DNA of 64,000 nucleotides, taken from NCBI RefSeq assembly GCF_900111325.1, contig NZ_FOGW01000011.1, positions 1-64,000 on the forward strand, read 5' to 3'. This document shows positions 8,965 through 17,553 of the stretch, in pieces. Both the position numbers and the translations under genes were made by a program. The notes beneath the pieces were generated by a model, which saw nothing but the letters and a program-made list of their open reading frames with translations, did not search any database and was not told where the DNA came from. The first letter of the stretch is position 1. Every line of letters starts with the position of its first letter. This stretch comes from Lachnobacterium bovis (GTDB lineage: Bacteria; Bacillota; Clostridia; Lachnospirales; Lachnospiraceae).

Positions 8965-9747
8965 ATGATTTTTGAAACACACGCGCATTATGATGACAAT
9001 AAATTTGACAATGATAGAGAAGAATTAATTAAATCGTTGCCAGAAAAAGGAATTAAAAGAATTATAAATGTAGGAGCTTCAATAGAGACTACAAAAACAA
9101 CAATCGAAATAGCAAGAAAATATGATTTTATATATGCAGCAGTCGGTGTTCATCCAAGTGATATTGATTGTTTGACGGAAGAATCATTTGAGTGGTTACG
9201 TCAACAAGTAAAATGGGAGAAAACAGTTGCATTAGGTGAAATAGGTCTTGATTATTATTGGGATAAGGACAAGGATATTCAAAAAGCACAAAGATATTGG
9301 TTTAAGAGACAGATGGAATTAGCAAGAGAAGCACATTTACCAGTAATTATACATTCAAGAGATGCAGCAGAGGATACGTTTAGGGTGATGAAAGAAATAA
9401 GAGCAGAAGAAATACCAGGTGTAATTCATTGTTATTCTTATTCACCAGAGATGGCTAAAGAATATATAAAAATGGGTTATTATATAGGAGTTGGAGGAGT
9501 TGTTACATTTAAAAATGGGAAAAAACTAAAACAGACAGTAAAAGAAATACCAATTGAGAAAATTTTGCTTGAAACGGATTGTCCTTATATGGCACCAGAG
9601 CCTAATAGAGGAACGAGAAATGATTCAAGTAATATTCCATATGTTGTGGAAGAAATTGCGAGAATAAAAGGAATTTCAACAGAAGAAGTTGAAAAAATTA
9701 CATGGGATAATGCAATGAATTTGTTTAAAAGAGTAAAAAATATATAA
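8965..9747 (+). CDS. TatD family metal-dependent deoxyribonuclease
   Basis: This 260-residue TIM-barrel hydrolase belongs to the TatD family, which contains 3'-5' exonucleases acting in DNA repair and degradation. The metal-binding HAHYDD stretch opens the protein at residues 6-11, the conserved ALGEIGLDYYWD lies near 90, IHSRDA near 128, VIHCYS near 152, and the last metal ligand in LLETDCPYMAP near 205. GAGGAAC precedes the ATG. Length and motif order are normal. It closes a probable two-gene unit with the Nudix gene. Confidence 0.93.
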   Translation: MIFETHAHYDDNKFDNDREELIKSLPEKGIKRIINVGASIETTKTTIEIARKYDFIYAAVGVHPSDIDCLTEESFEWLRQQVKWEKTVALGEIGLDYYWDKDKDIQKAQRYWFKRQMELAREAHLPVIIHSRDAAEDTFRVMKEIRAEEIPGVIHCYSYSPEMAKEYIKMGYYIGVGGVVTFKNGKKLKQTVKEIPIEKILLETDCPYMAPEPNRGTRNDSSNIPYVVEEIARIKGISTEEVEKITWDNAMNLFKRVKNI

Positions 9748-9765
9748 GTCATAAATAGTTTGATA

Positions 9766-9795
9766 AAAGCCCTATAGATTAGGGCTTTTTTTGTA
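9766..9795 (+). terminator. Terminator of the Nudix-tatD unit
   Basis: An 8-bp stem (9766-9773 with 9781-9788) leads directly into a T-run. Confidence 0.85.
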
Positions 9796-9966
9796 CAAAA
9801 ATCTATCATAATTTAAAAAAATATATATATTTTAAAAAATATCCGTTATTTATAGTTTTTTATACGAATTTTACTCATGTTATTGTAAATGATAGATTAA
9901 AATGATAAGCTAATTTATGAAAATTATTTGAATATTTTAAAAGAAGGAGATGGAGAACTTATAAAA

Positions 9967-11598
9967 ATGGGAGACAGATATGTAGTTTATAAAAATTTGT
10001 TTAATGAAAATATTCGAAAAAGGTTAAAAAATAAAAATAAAATATTTAAATTAAAATTAAATGTAAAGAAAGATTTAATAATAAAAGTAGTGTTTATAAT
10101 AATTTATACATTAATAATAGGTTTTTTTTTGAGGTCTTTAAATTATAAATATGGTAAAATAGGTATTTTTTTGATATGGAATATGTTTGCAATTACTAGT
10201 AATATAGAATTTCGTAATGAAAATAAACAAAATAAAATCATTAAAAATGAAATGTTTTGTACTTCAAATTTTTCTATGTCAGATAGAATAAGAATATGTA
10301 TTTTTTCTACAAGAATTAATTCTTTATATGACAATATTTCAGTAATAATATCTTCGTCTTTTTATTTTATATTTTATTACAATATTAAAGCTATTATATA
10401 TATTATAGTATTCGAGTTAGCGTTTTTCTTGACAAAAAGTGCTAAAATTTACAAGAGACTTATCAAAGAAAAAGGATATATATCTAAATATATAGTTTTT
10501 TTGAGTTTAATATTAAAAGTTATATTTAGTGTTGCATTTAGTGTAATTACATTGAAATGTATGGATTTTTTTATAGAAAAAATTCTTTTTATGAGACAAA
10601 ACATTAAATCAATAGGAGAGTTACTTAATTACAGCTTAGATGAAAAATACTACCAAATGTTATTTTTGTCTAAGTTCAAAGAAATATTTAATATTGTAAC
10701 AAGGAATGAGAAGGTATATCGTTTTTGTTTATTGGTGTTATTATGTGCAATAATTATTGAATTATCAAGCTGCGTAATATTGGAGAAAAGACTAAGAAAT
10801 ATAAAACATATAAAGATTTTAAAAAACATAGATTATATAGGTAAAATATTTGAACCTAAGAACTTTTTTTTAAAGAAGGATATAAAAATAATATCTAAAA
10901 CTTTTAGAAAAAATCTTATAGAAACGATATTGAATGTTGTTTTTCCGCTAGATTTTTTGATCAAAATAATTGTGTGGTATAAATTAGAAATGAGTATTAA
11001 CAATCAATACTTATCAGATATTGTAACTATTGTTGTTGTTATGTCAAACTGTTTTTCTGGAATAGGTACAATTAGAAGCGTTTTTGAAAAAGTATTTATG
11101 CTAGAGGATGATTGGAAAGTGTTAGATCTTTATAAGATGTCTAAATATAAAATTAAGGATTTAATTATATCTAAAATGCGTTTAGCAGGTATATTTTACA
11201 TAGCAAATGCAATTTTGACAATAATTGCGAGCATTGTAATATTTTTAAATTCAAAAGCATTTGGTTGGAAAGGACTTATAATTACATTTTTTACAACTAT
11301 AATATTTGGATTAGTAGCATCAGTTATGTACCACTACCCATACATAGTATGCATAAAACACAAGATAGAAGATTTGGAGGATGATAAGATTTATTCAATT
11401 CTTCACAAAATGACAAGTATTCCCCAAAATTTATATTTAATACCAATGATATATGTATTAATAATAAATTGCATCGGGAGTTGGATAAATGGAGTGACAT
11501 GGAAAAATGCTGAGCACATATATTTGGGATATATTATCATTTTGTCCGTTATGATGTTTACGATAATTAAAAAGATTTTTAAAGAAAATGATTTTTAA
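9967..11598 (+). CDS. Large multi-pass membrane protein of the third ABC module
   Basis: This 543-residue hydrophobic protein has more than ten predicted membrane segments and a very Lys/Ile/Asn-rich composition like the proteins of the first module. The ATG at 9967 is preferred over a TTG 13 codons upstream because GGAGA lies about nine bases before it. The ATPase gene follows after a 61-base gap, so this is probably the permease of an ABC exporter whose substrate, perhaps a peptide, is unknown. No Pfam-type motif is recognisable; the assignment rests on topology and context. Confidence 0.7.
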   Translation: MGDRYVVYKNLFNENIRKRLKNKNKIFKLKLNVKKDLIIKVVFIIIYTLIIGFFLRSLNYKYGKIGIFLIWNMFAITSNIEFRNENKQNKIIKNEMFCTSNFSMSDRIRICIFSTRINSLYDNISVIISSSFYFIFYYNIKAIIYIIVFELAFFLTKSAKIYKRLIKEKGYISKYIVFLSLILKVIFSVAFSVITLKCMDFFIEKILFMRQNIKSIGELLNYSLDEKYYQMLFLSKFKEIFNIVTRNEKVYRFCLLVLLCAIIIELSSCVILEKRLRNIKHIKILKNIDYIGKIFEPKNFFLKKDIKIISKTFRKNLIETILNVVFPLDFLIKIIVWYKLEMSINNQYLSDIVTIVVVMSNCFSGIGTIRSVFEKVFMLEDDWKVLDLYKMSKYKIKDLIISKMRLAGIFYIANAILTIIASIVIFLNSKAFGWKGLIITFFTTIIFGLVASVMYHYPYIVCIKHKIEDLEDDKIYSILHKMTSIPQNLYLIPMIYVLIINCIGSWINGVTWKNAEHIYLGYIIILSVMMFTIIKKIFKENDF

Positions 11599-11659
11599 AT
11601 TATTGCAGCATTGATAGAAGGTAATATTTCATATGTTAAAATTTAAAGAGAGGTGAAAA

Positions 11660-12301
11660 ATGCAAAATAAGAAAGAAAAAAAGGTTGTAAAGCATCTACA
11701 GTTTTTTTATAATTCAGAAAATATGGTTTTAGAAGATGTTTCATTTGAAATACAAGGTGGAGAAATAGTATGTATAAATGGAATGAATGGAGCTGGTAAG
11801 ACAACGCTGCTTAAGATACTTGCGGGTGTTCTTGATGAATATAATATGGATGCCAATTTAAAAAAATTTAGAGAGGATTCTATTTATATTTCTAATGCGC
11901 CAGATATGTATGACAATTTATCAGGAAGAGAAAATGCAGAATTATTAAGGGCTTTATGGAAAAAAAATTCATTAGAGTTTGAGAATAATTTTAAAAAATA
12001 TATGAAAATATTTGAGGTGGAAAGTTATATAAATGATGATTGGGGTGATTATTCTTTGGGAATGAAATATAAAACTTTTTTGGCAGCAGTTTTATCCCTA
12101 GAAATTCCAATTTTACTTATGGATGAGCCATTAAATGCTATGGATAGTAAGAGTCAAAAGAAAGCCATTAGTGTTTTGAAAGATTATGTATCAAATGGGA
12201 AAAATAGCATCATTTTTTCAAGTCATATAGATACAATAGTTTCAGAATTATCAAGCAAAGTATATCATTTAAAAGGAGGAAAGCTTTATGAGGAAGAATA
12301 G
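11660..12301 (+). CDS. ABC transporter ATP-binding protein of the third module
   Basis: This 213-residue ATPase has Walker A GMNGAGKTT near residue 42, a signature YSLGM (LSGGQ replaced, as in ABC-2 and lantibiotic-immunity ATPases), Walker B ILLMDEP and a switch histidine in FSSHIDT. AGAGAGGTG precedes the ATG. It probably drives the 543-residue membrane protein encoded just upstream. Its last 14 bases overlap the start of a tiny membrane protein gene, so the two are translationally coupled. Confidence 0.88.
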   Translation: MQNKKEKKVVKHLQFFYNSENMVLEDVSFEIQGGEIVCINGMNGAGKTTLLKILAGVLDEYNMDANLKKFREDSIYISNAPDMYDNLSGRENAELLRALWKKNSLEFENNFKKYMKIFEVESYINDDWGDYSLGMKYKTFLAAVLSLEIPILLMDEPLNAMDSKSQKKAISVLKDYVSNGKNSIIFSSHIDTIVSELSSKVYHLKGGKLYEEE

Positions 12302-12437
12302 AATTATTGTTTGCGCAGCTATTATGCTGATTGCTGTTGCGGCATCATTAGTTATAAAAAAAGCGGTTGCAACTATTGTGATTATGTGTATTGCATCATT
12401 TTGCATTTCTACTATTACACGTTTTATAGGAAAATAA
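12288..12437 (+). CDS. 49-residue two-helix membrane protein coupled to the ABC ATPase
   Basis: ATG at 12288 lies inside the 3' end of the ATPase gene behind a strong AAAGGAGGA. The 49-residue product has a basic N-terminus (MRKNR), a hydrophobic helix (about residues 6-23), a KK turn, a second hydrophobic helix (about 26-41) and a basic end. It is too short for usual gene finders. The position and ribosome binding site make it very likely translated; it may be a transporter accessory or immunity peptide. Confidence 0.7.
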   Translation: MRKNRIIVCAAIMLIAVAASLVIKKAVATIVIMCIASFCISTITRFIGK

Positions 12438-12468
12438 AAATATTTAGTGTAATTAGACAAAGTAAAAA

Positions 12469-12510
12469 ATAAGGGCATATGGAAAATTAGTTTTCATAGC
12501 CCTTATTTTT
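12469..12510 (+). terminator. Terminator of the third ABC module
   Basis: A long stem with two single-base bulges and a GGGC/GCCC core is followed by TTATTTTTATT. Confidence 0.75.
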
Positions 12511-12565
12511 ATTATTAACGCTGTAGTGATATATATAGTGCAAAAGACTATAAATAAAAAATCAA

Positions 12566-12834
12566 CTACTCTAAATTAATTATACGTTTGCAATTAGAAA
12601 TGACTTCAGAATCGTGTGAAACTAATAAAATGGTTTTACCTTCATGGTTAAGCTGTTTTAGAAGGTTCATTACAATTTTTTTCTTATATTTTCTAAAATA
12701 ATAGCTTTCATTTTATTATTCTCCAGACATTTATAGTTATTAGTGATTGAGACTTGTTGGCAATTGATGCTAAATATAAAAAATATTGATAATAGTCCTA
12801 TCGATATTCCAACAAATGTTAGTATTTTTTTCAT
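12566..12834 (-). pseudogene. Collapsed relic of a DUF1430 permease + ABC ATPase operon
   Basis: Read on the minus strand, 12834-12724 encodes 37 residues aligning without gaps to the N-terminus of the permease at 5303 (30 of 37 identical). The sequence then jumps to the ribosome binding site and first 13 codons of the ATPase (ATG 12709-12711), ends at a stop at 12670-12672, and jumps again to the last 34 codons of the ATPase (12668 to stop 12566; 25 of 33 aligned residues match the gene at 2803). Internal parts of both genes are gone while gene starts and the ATPase end remain. A fused frame of 54 codons stays open from 12834 to 12670. This is a decayed second copy of the 2803-5303 operon, on the same strand. 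Confidence 0.88.
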
Positions 12835-12875
12835 AAGTGTAGGTTTCTCCTGCGTGTTATTAAATGCTTTTTCAT
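12831..12875 (-). other. 14-codon reading frame heading the relic operon
   Basis: An ATG at 12873-12875 has a perfect AAGGAGG seven bases upstream and encodes a 14-residue basic peptide (MKKHLI then an arginine cluster) whose TGA overlaps the ATG of the permease relic. Given that the other relic genes keep only their starts, this may be the start of a deleted first gene, for example a bacteriocin precursor. That is inference. Confidence 0.4.
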
Positions 12876-13065
12876 AAAGCTACCTCCTTAAAATGTTATA
12901 ATTATTATAAAAATATTATATATATATATAGTCAAGTGACTAATTAAAATTTTGTCAATCATATCAAATAGTATTATAAAAGACGGATAGTAGTTGATTT
13001 AATGGAAAAATTTTTATGATTAGCCGATTTATATTTTAAAAAGAACTAAAATATTTTAAAAACAC

Positions 13066-13094
13066 TTGAAAAAGTAACGGATAGGGTTTATTAT
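13066..13094 (+). promoter_or_regulatory. Promoter of the pentose phosphate gene group
   Basis: TTGAAA (13066-13071) and TATTAT (13089-13094) are 17 bp apart, 36 bases before the araD start codon. Confidence 0.6.
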
Positions 13095-13129
13095 AAAATC
13101 AGATAAAGGAAGGAGAGGAGAAGTGAGAC

Positions 13130-13843
13130 ATGTTAGAGGAATTGAAAGAAAAAGTTTATAAAGCAAATATGCTTTTGCCTAAATATCATTTAGTAACATT
13201 CACATGGGGAAATGTGAGTGGAATTGATAGAGAAAAAGGATTATTTGTTATAAAACCAAGTGGTGTAGATTATGATAAATTATCACCAGAAGATATGGTT
13301 GTTGTTGATCTCTTAGGAAATAAGGTAGAAGGCAGATATAATCCTTCATCTGATACAGCTACTCATGTCGTTTTATACAATAGATTTAAAAACATAGGTG
13401 GAATAGTACATACTCATTCGACATGGGCTACAAGCTGGGCACAAGCAGGACGTGACATTCCTTGTTATGGAACAACACATGCCGATTATTTATATGGATC
13501 AGTTCCATGTGTCAGAAATCTTACAAAAAAGGAAATTGATGAAGATTATGAGAAAAATACGGGAATATTGATTGCAGATGAATTTGTAAGACGAAATAAA
13601 GATTATGAAGCAACACCTGCGGTTTTGTGCAAAAATCATGGACCATTTACATGGGGAAAAGATGCAAAAGATGCAGTACACAATGCAGTAGTTTTAGAAG
13701 AAGTTGCTAAAATGGCGGCACGAAGCGAGTGGATTAATCCGAATGAAAAAGAAGCACCTCAGGAGCTTCAGGATAAGCATTATTATAGGAAACATGGTAA
13801 AAATGCATACTATGGGCAAAGAGACATTAAAGTGATGGTCTAA
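13130..13843 (+). CDS. araD: L-ribulose-5-phosphate 4-epimerase
   Basis: This 237-residue zinc-dependent class II aldolase-type enzyme converts L-ribulose 5-phosphate to D-xylulose 5-phosphate. The zinc ligands His94, His96 (in VHTHS) and His170 (in CKNHG) and the nearby Asp75 are present, and the length matches the family. It sits upstream of transaldolase and both halves of transketolase, so it feeds xylulose 5-phosphate into the non-oxidative pentose phosphate pathway. No araA, araB or AraR gene is in the window. A GGAGAGG-rich stretch precedes the ATG. Confidence 0.93.
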   Translation: MLEELKEKVYKANMLLPKYHLVTFTWGNVSGIDREKGLFVIKPSGVDYDKLSPEDMVVVDLLGNKVEGRYNPSSDTATHVVLYNRFKNIGGIVHTHSTWATSWAQAGRDIPCYGTTHADYLYGSVPCVRNLTKKEIDEDYEKNTGILIADEFVRRNKDYEATPAVLCKNHGPFTWGKDAKDAVHNAVVLEEVAKMAARSEWINPNEKEAPQELQDKHYYRKHGKNAYYGQRDIKVMV

Positions 13844-13936
13844 AGTAAAAATGCTAAGAGTTTTAATTAACACTATTAAAGTGTAATGATTAATAAAAGG
13901 AAATTAAGTAAATTTAGAAATGGGAGGAAGCATAAA

Positions 13937-14590
13937 ATGAAATTTTTTATCGACACAGCAAACGTTGAGGATATAAGAAAGGCAAACGATATGGGAGTTA
14001 TTAGTGGTGTTACAACAAATCCATCATTAATAGCTAAAGAGGGAAGAGATTTTAACGAAGTAATAAAGGAGATAACATCTATTGTAGATGGTCCAATTAG
14101 TGGTGAAGTTAAAGCGACGACAACAGATGCAGAAGGAATGATTAAGGAAGGAAGAGAAATTGCGAAGATTCATCCTAATATGGTTGTAAAAATCCCTATG
14201 ACAGCAGAAGGATTAAAGACTATTAAAACACTTACAGCAGAGGGAATCAAAACAAATTGTACTTTGATTTTTTCAGCTAATCAGGCATTACTTGCAGCAG
14301 AAGCTGGCGCAACTTTTGTATCACCATTTTTAGGTCGATTAGATGATATTAATACACCGGGAATTGAATTGATAAGACAAATTTCAGAAATTTTTGATAT
14401 ATATGGATATGAAACACAAATTATAGCAGCATCAGTACGTAATCCAATTCATGTAACAGATTGTGCGTTAGCTGGAGCAGATATTGCAACTGTTCCTTAT
14501 AAAGTTATTGAACAAATGACTAAACATCCATTAACTGATCAAGGAATTGAAAAATTCAAAAAAGATTATATTGCAGTATTTGGAGAATAG
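13937..14590 (+). CDS. Transaldolase (TalC/fructose-6-phosphate aldolase-like, short type)
   Basis: This 217-residue Schiff-base aldolase moves a dihydroxyacetone unit between sugar phosphates in the non-oxidative pentose phosphate pathway. The short form begins MKFFIDTAN, has GVTTNPSL near residue 24 and the catalytic lysine in VVKIPMT (residue 85). The ATG at 13937 with GGGAGG ahead of it is the start, not the ATG 17 codons upstream. It lies 93 bases after araD. Whether it is a true transaldolase or a fructose-6-phosphate aldolase cannot be decided from motifs; context favours transaldolase. Confidence 0.92.
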   Translation: MKFFIDTANVEDIRKANDMGVISGVTTNPSLIAKEGRDFNEVIKEITSIVDGPISGEVKATTTDAEGMIKEGREIAKIHPNMVVKIPMTAEGLKTIKTLTAEGIKTNCTLIFSANQALLAAEAGATFVSPFLGRLDDINTPGIELIRQISEIFDIYGYETQIIAASVRNPIHVTDCALAGADIATVPYKVIEQMTKHPLTDQGIEKFKKDYIAVFGE

Positions 14591-14663
14591 GATATTATAG
14601 TAAAAATTTTATATTTAATTTATAATATTTGTCTGTTAAACAGGGATTAAGACGATAAATTAA

Positions 14664-14693
14664 TTGACAAGAAGGTACATTATAAGGTAGAGT
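14664..14693 (+). promoter_or_regulatory. Probable promoter of the split transketolase genes
   Basis: TTGACA (14664-14669) and TAGAGT (14688-14693) are 18 bp apart in the 174-base gap before the transketolase N-half. The perfect -35 suggests an extra start point inside the group. Confidence 0.45.
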
Positions 14694-14764
14694 AGTATTA
14701 ACTATGCAAAAAAATATTATGTTAATATTTGTTAGAACCTAAAAGCATATAAGGAGAAAAAAAA

Positions 14765-15604
14765 ATGACAGATTTAGAACTTCAAAAAATCGCTGTTGAA
14801 GTCCGGAAGAATATTATTACCGGAGTTCATGCTGCAAAATCTGGACATCCAGGTGGATCATTATCTGCAGCTGACTTATTTACTTATCTTTACTTTGAAG
14901 AGATGAATGTTGATCCAAAGGACCCTAAGAAAGATGATAGAGATAGATTTGTTCTATCAAAAGGTCATACTGCACCAGGGTTATATGGAGTTTTGGCAGA
15001 AAGAGGATTTTTCCCAAGAAGTGAAATGGAAACATTAAGACATATTGGGTCAGATTTACAAGGACATCCTGCCATTCAACATACACCAGGACTTGATATG
15101 TCAAGTGGTTCATTAGGACAAGGTATTTCAGCAGCAGTTGGAATGGCCCTTTCAGCTAAATTATCAGATGATAAGTATAGAGTGTATACTCTTTTAGGTG
15201 ATGGTGAAATTCAAGAGGGACAAGTATGGGAAGCAGCTATGTTTGCCGGATTCCGTAAGTTAGATAATCTTTGTGTAATCGTTGATAATAACGGATTACA
15301 GATTGATGGAGCCGTAGACGAGGTATGTTCACCATATCCAATTGATAAAAAATTTGAAGCTTTTAATTTCCACGTGATTAATGTTGAAGATGGAAATGAT
15401 TTTTCACAGTTACGAGCTGCTTTTAAAGAGGCTAGAGAAGTAAAAGGACAGCCAACAGCAATCGTAATGAAGACTGTTAAAGGTAAAGGTGTATCTTATA
15501 TGGAGAACCAAGCTGGATGGCATGGTAAGGCACCAAATGATGAGCAGTTTGAAATTGCTATGGAAGAATTAAAGAAGGCAGGTGAAGCATTATGTCAGAA
15601 GTAA
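14765..15604 (+). CDS. Transketolase, N-terminal subunit
   Basis: This 279-residue subunit carries the thiamine diphosphate pyrophosphate-binding domain. The GDGEIQEGQVWEA stretch with the following NN (VDNNGL) is the ThDP/magnesium motif at residues 144-175; early histidines (GHPGG, KGHTAPG) line the active site. Transketolase moves two-carbon units between ketose and aldose phosphates. The protein is split, with the C-terminal half encoded by the next gene, which overlaps this one by 13 bases. AAGGAG precedes the ATG. Confidence 0.95.
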   Translation: MTDLELQKIAVEVRKNIITGVHAAKSGHPGGSLSAADLFTYLYFEEMNVDPKDPKKDDRDRFVLSKGHTAPGLYGVLAERGFFPRSEMETLRHIGSDLQGHPAIQHTPGLDMSSGSLGQGISAAVGMALSAKLSDDKYRVYTLLGDGEIQEGQVWEAAMFAGFRKLDNLCVIVDNNGLQIDGAVDEVCSPYPIDKKFEAFNFHVINVEDGNDFSQLRAAFKEAREVKGQPTAIVMKTVKGKGVSYMENQAGWHGKAPNDEQFEIAMEELKKAGEALCQK

Positions 15605-16536
15605 AAAAAATAGCAACTAGAGATAGTTATGGTAATGCTTTAGTGGAAATAGGAAAAAAACATGATAACCTAGTTGTTTTAGACGCAGATCTTGCTGCAG
15701 CTACTAAAACTGCCATTTTTAAAAATGCATTTCCAGAAAGACACATAGATTGTGGTATCGCAGAGAGTAATATGGTAGGTGTTGCTGCGGGTATTGCAAC
15801 AACAGGTAAAGTACCATTTTGTTCAACATTTGCAATGTTTGCAGCCGGAAGAGCATTTGAACAGGTTCGTAACTCAGTAGGTTACCCACATTTAAATGTT
15901 AAAATAGGTGCAACACATGCAGGTATTTCTGTAGGTGAAGATGGTGCAACACACCAATGTAATGAAGATATTGCTTTAATGCGTACTATTCCAGGAATGA
16001 CAATTATTAATCCATCAGATGATGTAGAAGCTAGAGCTGCAGTTTTAGCTGCATATGAGATGGAAGGACCTGTTTATTTAAGATTTGGAAGATTAGCTGT
16101 TCCAGTTATCAATGATAATGATGATTATAAGTTTGAAATTGGTAAGGGTATTGTTTTAAAAGAAGGAACAGATATAACAATTTTTGCAACAGGATTAGAA
16201 GTTAACGAGTCACTTCAAGCAGCAGAAATGCTTGAAAAAGATGGAGTATCTGTTGAAGTTATAAATATTCATACAATTAAACCATTAGATGTAGATTTGG
16301 TTGTTAAATCTGCAAGAAAGACAAAGAAAGTAGTTACTGTTGAAGAACATTCAGTAATCGGAGGTCTTGGTGGTGCTGTAGCCGAAGCTTTAATGGAGAA
16401 TGAACCAGTTCCAATGAAGAGAATTGGTGTATATGATACATTTGGAGAGTCAGGCCCAGCCCTTGATTTGTTGAAAAAATATCGCTTAGATGCACAAGGT
16501 ATTTATGAACAGGTTAAAGAATTTTTAAATAAATAA
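15592..16536 (+). CDS. Transketolase, C-terminal subunit
   Basis: This 314-residue subunit holds the pyrimidine-binding and C-terminal transketolase domains. Markers are the catalytic glutamate region DCGIAESNMVG near residue 55, the FAMFAAGRAFEQ stretch near 80, GATHAGISVGEDGATHQ near 107 and the C-terminal VEEHSVIGGLG near 250. The start overlaps the end of the N-subunit gene, which ensures equal synthesis of the two halves. A branched terminator follows. Confidence 0.95.
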   Translation: MSEVKKIATRDSYGNALVEIGKKHDNLVVLDADLAAATKTAIFKNAFPERHIDCGIAESNMVGVAAGIATTGKVPFCSTFAMFAAGRAFEQVRNSVGYPHLNVKIGATHAGISVGEDGATHQCNEDIALMRTIPGMTIINPSDDVEARAAVLAAYEMEGPVYLRFGRLAVPVINDNDDYKFEIGKGIVLKEGTDITIFATGLEVNESLQAAEMLEKDGVSVEVINIHTIKPLDVDLVVKSARKTKKVVTVEEHSVIGGLGGAVAEALMENEPVPMKRIGVYDTFGESGPALDLLKKYRLDAQGIYEQVKEFLNK

Positions 16537-16544
16537 AAATATTG

Positions 16545-16609
16545 ACCCTAGATGGCGAATGCGTTTTTAAAATGAAATAGAACGCACAATAAGCCTCTAG
16601 GGTTTTTTG
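16545..16609 (+). terminator. Branched terminator of the pentose phosphate group
   Basis: An outer 8-bp stem (16545-16552 with 16596-16603) encloses a second small hairpin (TGCGTT with AACGCA) and is followed by six T. Confidence 0.8.
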
Positions 16610-16627
16610 ATATTTGAGGGTGGAAAA

Positions 16628-17476
16628 ATGATAAAAACAGTTGTGTTAGATATAGATAATACTATTTATAGTTTCAAAGAATGCGATATAATCGCTGCGA
16701 AAAAAATAGCAGACTATATGAAAATAAATTTTGATATGGATGAAGGTGTTGTATTAACAGCATTAGAGGACTTAAAAAAAATACAAAAAAGAAGAGTTGG
16801 TTTAGATGTTGGAGCGATACATAGTAGAGTGATTAGATATCAAATGCTTTTGGAAAAATATAATTTACCAATTTTTCCACATACAAGTATTATGACAAAA
16901 ATATATTGGGAATGCATGCTTGATAATATGAAGCTTGAAAAAAATTTGGCGGAATGTATTGATTTTTTGAAGAAGAAAAATATTAAAATCGGAATATGTA
17001 CAGATATGACAGCGTTAATTCAACATGAAAAAATACAAAAACTCGGATTATCTAATAAAATTGATTTTATGGTTTCAAGTGAGGAAAGTGGTGCAGAAAA
17101 ACCAAGTAAAAAAATGTTTGATTTAGTTATGTACAAGGCAAAGGTTAAACCGGAAGAATGTTTATTTATAGGTGATTCTATATCAAAAGATGTAAAAGGT
17201 CCGATAGATTATGGAATGTATGCGTTGTGGTATAGCAAATATACACGAGATAAAGAGATGAATTCAACATTTTTTAAAGATAATAAACTTGAAGTTGTGG
17301 ATTATAGGTCGTTAATAAAAGGAGATTGTGGATTATTCGAAAGTGCGATAGAGATTGATAAAGTGCTAAATAATAAGGATGCTATAGCTAAGATTATAAA
17401 TAATAAGATTGAGTGTAATGAAAAACATGATAAACATATGAGTAAAAATATAATATTTGAAATAAAAAAATTTTAA
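16628..17476 (+). CDS. HAD superfamily hydrolase
   Basis: This 282-residue cytoplasmic phosphatase-like protein has the HAD motifs in order: the nucleophile pair Asp8/Asp10 in LDIDNT, motif II Thr in CTDMTA near residue 127, the lysine in GAEKPSKKMF near 155, and the acidic pair in FIGDSISKDV near 182. A helical cap occupies residues 15-100. The ATG at 16628 with GAGGGTGG upstream is preferred to an ATG seven codons earlier that lies in the preceding terminator. About 50 hydrophilic C-terminal residues extend past the core. The substrate is unknown. Confidence 0.88.
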   Translation: MIKTVVLDIDNTIYSFKECDIIAAKKIADYMKINFDMDEGVVLTALEDLKKIQKRRVGLDVGAIHSRVIRYQMLLEKYNLPIFPHTSIMTKIYWECMLDNMKLEKNLAECIDFLKKKNIKIGICTDMTALIQHEKIQKLGLSNKIDFMVSSEESGAEKPSKKMFDLVMYKAKVKPEECLFIGDSISKDVKGPIDYGMYALWYSKYTRDKEMNSTFFKDNKLEVVDYRSLIKGDCGLFESAIEIDKVLNNKDAIAKIINNKIECNEKHDKHMSKNIIFEIKKF

Positions 17477-17490
17477 ATTTCTAAAAAAAG

Positions 17491-17535
17491 AAACGGCAGA
17501 GCTTATAGTATAGAGTGCTGCCGTTTGTTGTTTTT
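17491..17535. terminator. Bidirectional terminator between HAD and AIM24 genes
   Basis: A 9-bp stem (17491-17499 with 17518-17526) has T-runs on both strands between two convergent genes. Confidence 0.8.
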
Positions 17536-17553
17536 TAAAAAAAATAAATCTAA

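Noticed and set aside
12883..12960. Candidate promoter for the relic operon with TTGACA at 12953-12958 on the minus strand
   Set aside because: No -10 box is at acceptable spacing from this or the neighbouring TTGACT; the TATAAT strings nearby are too close or too far.
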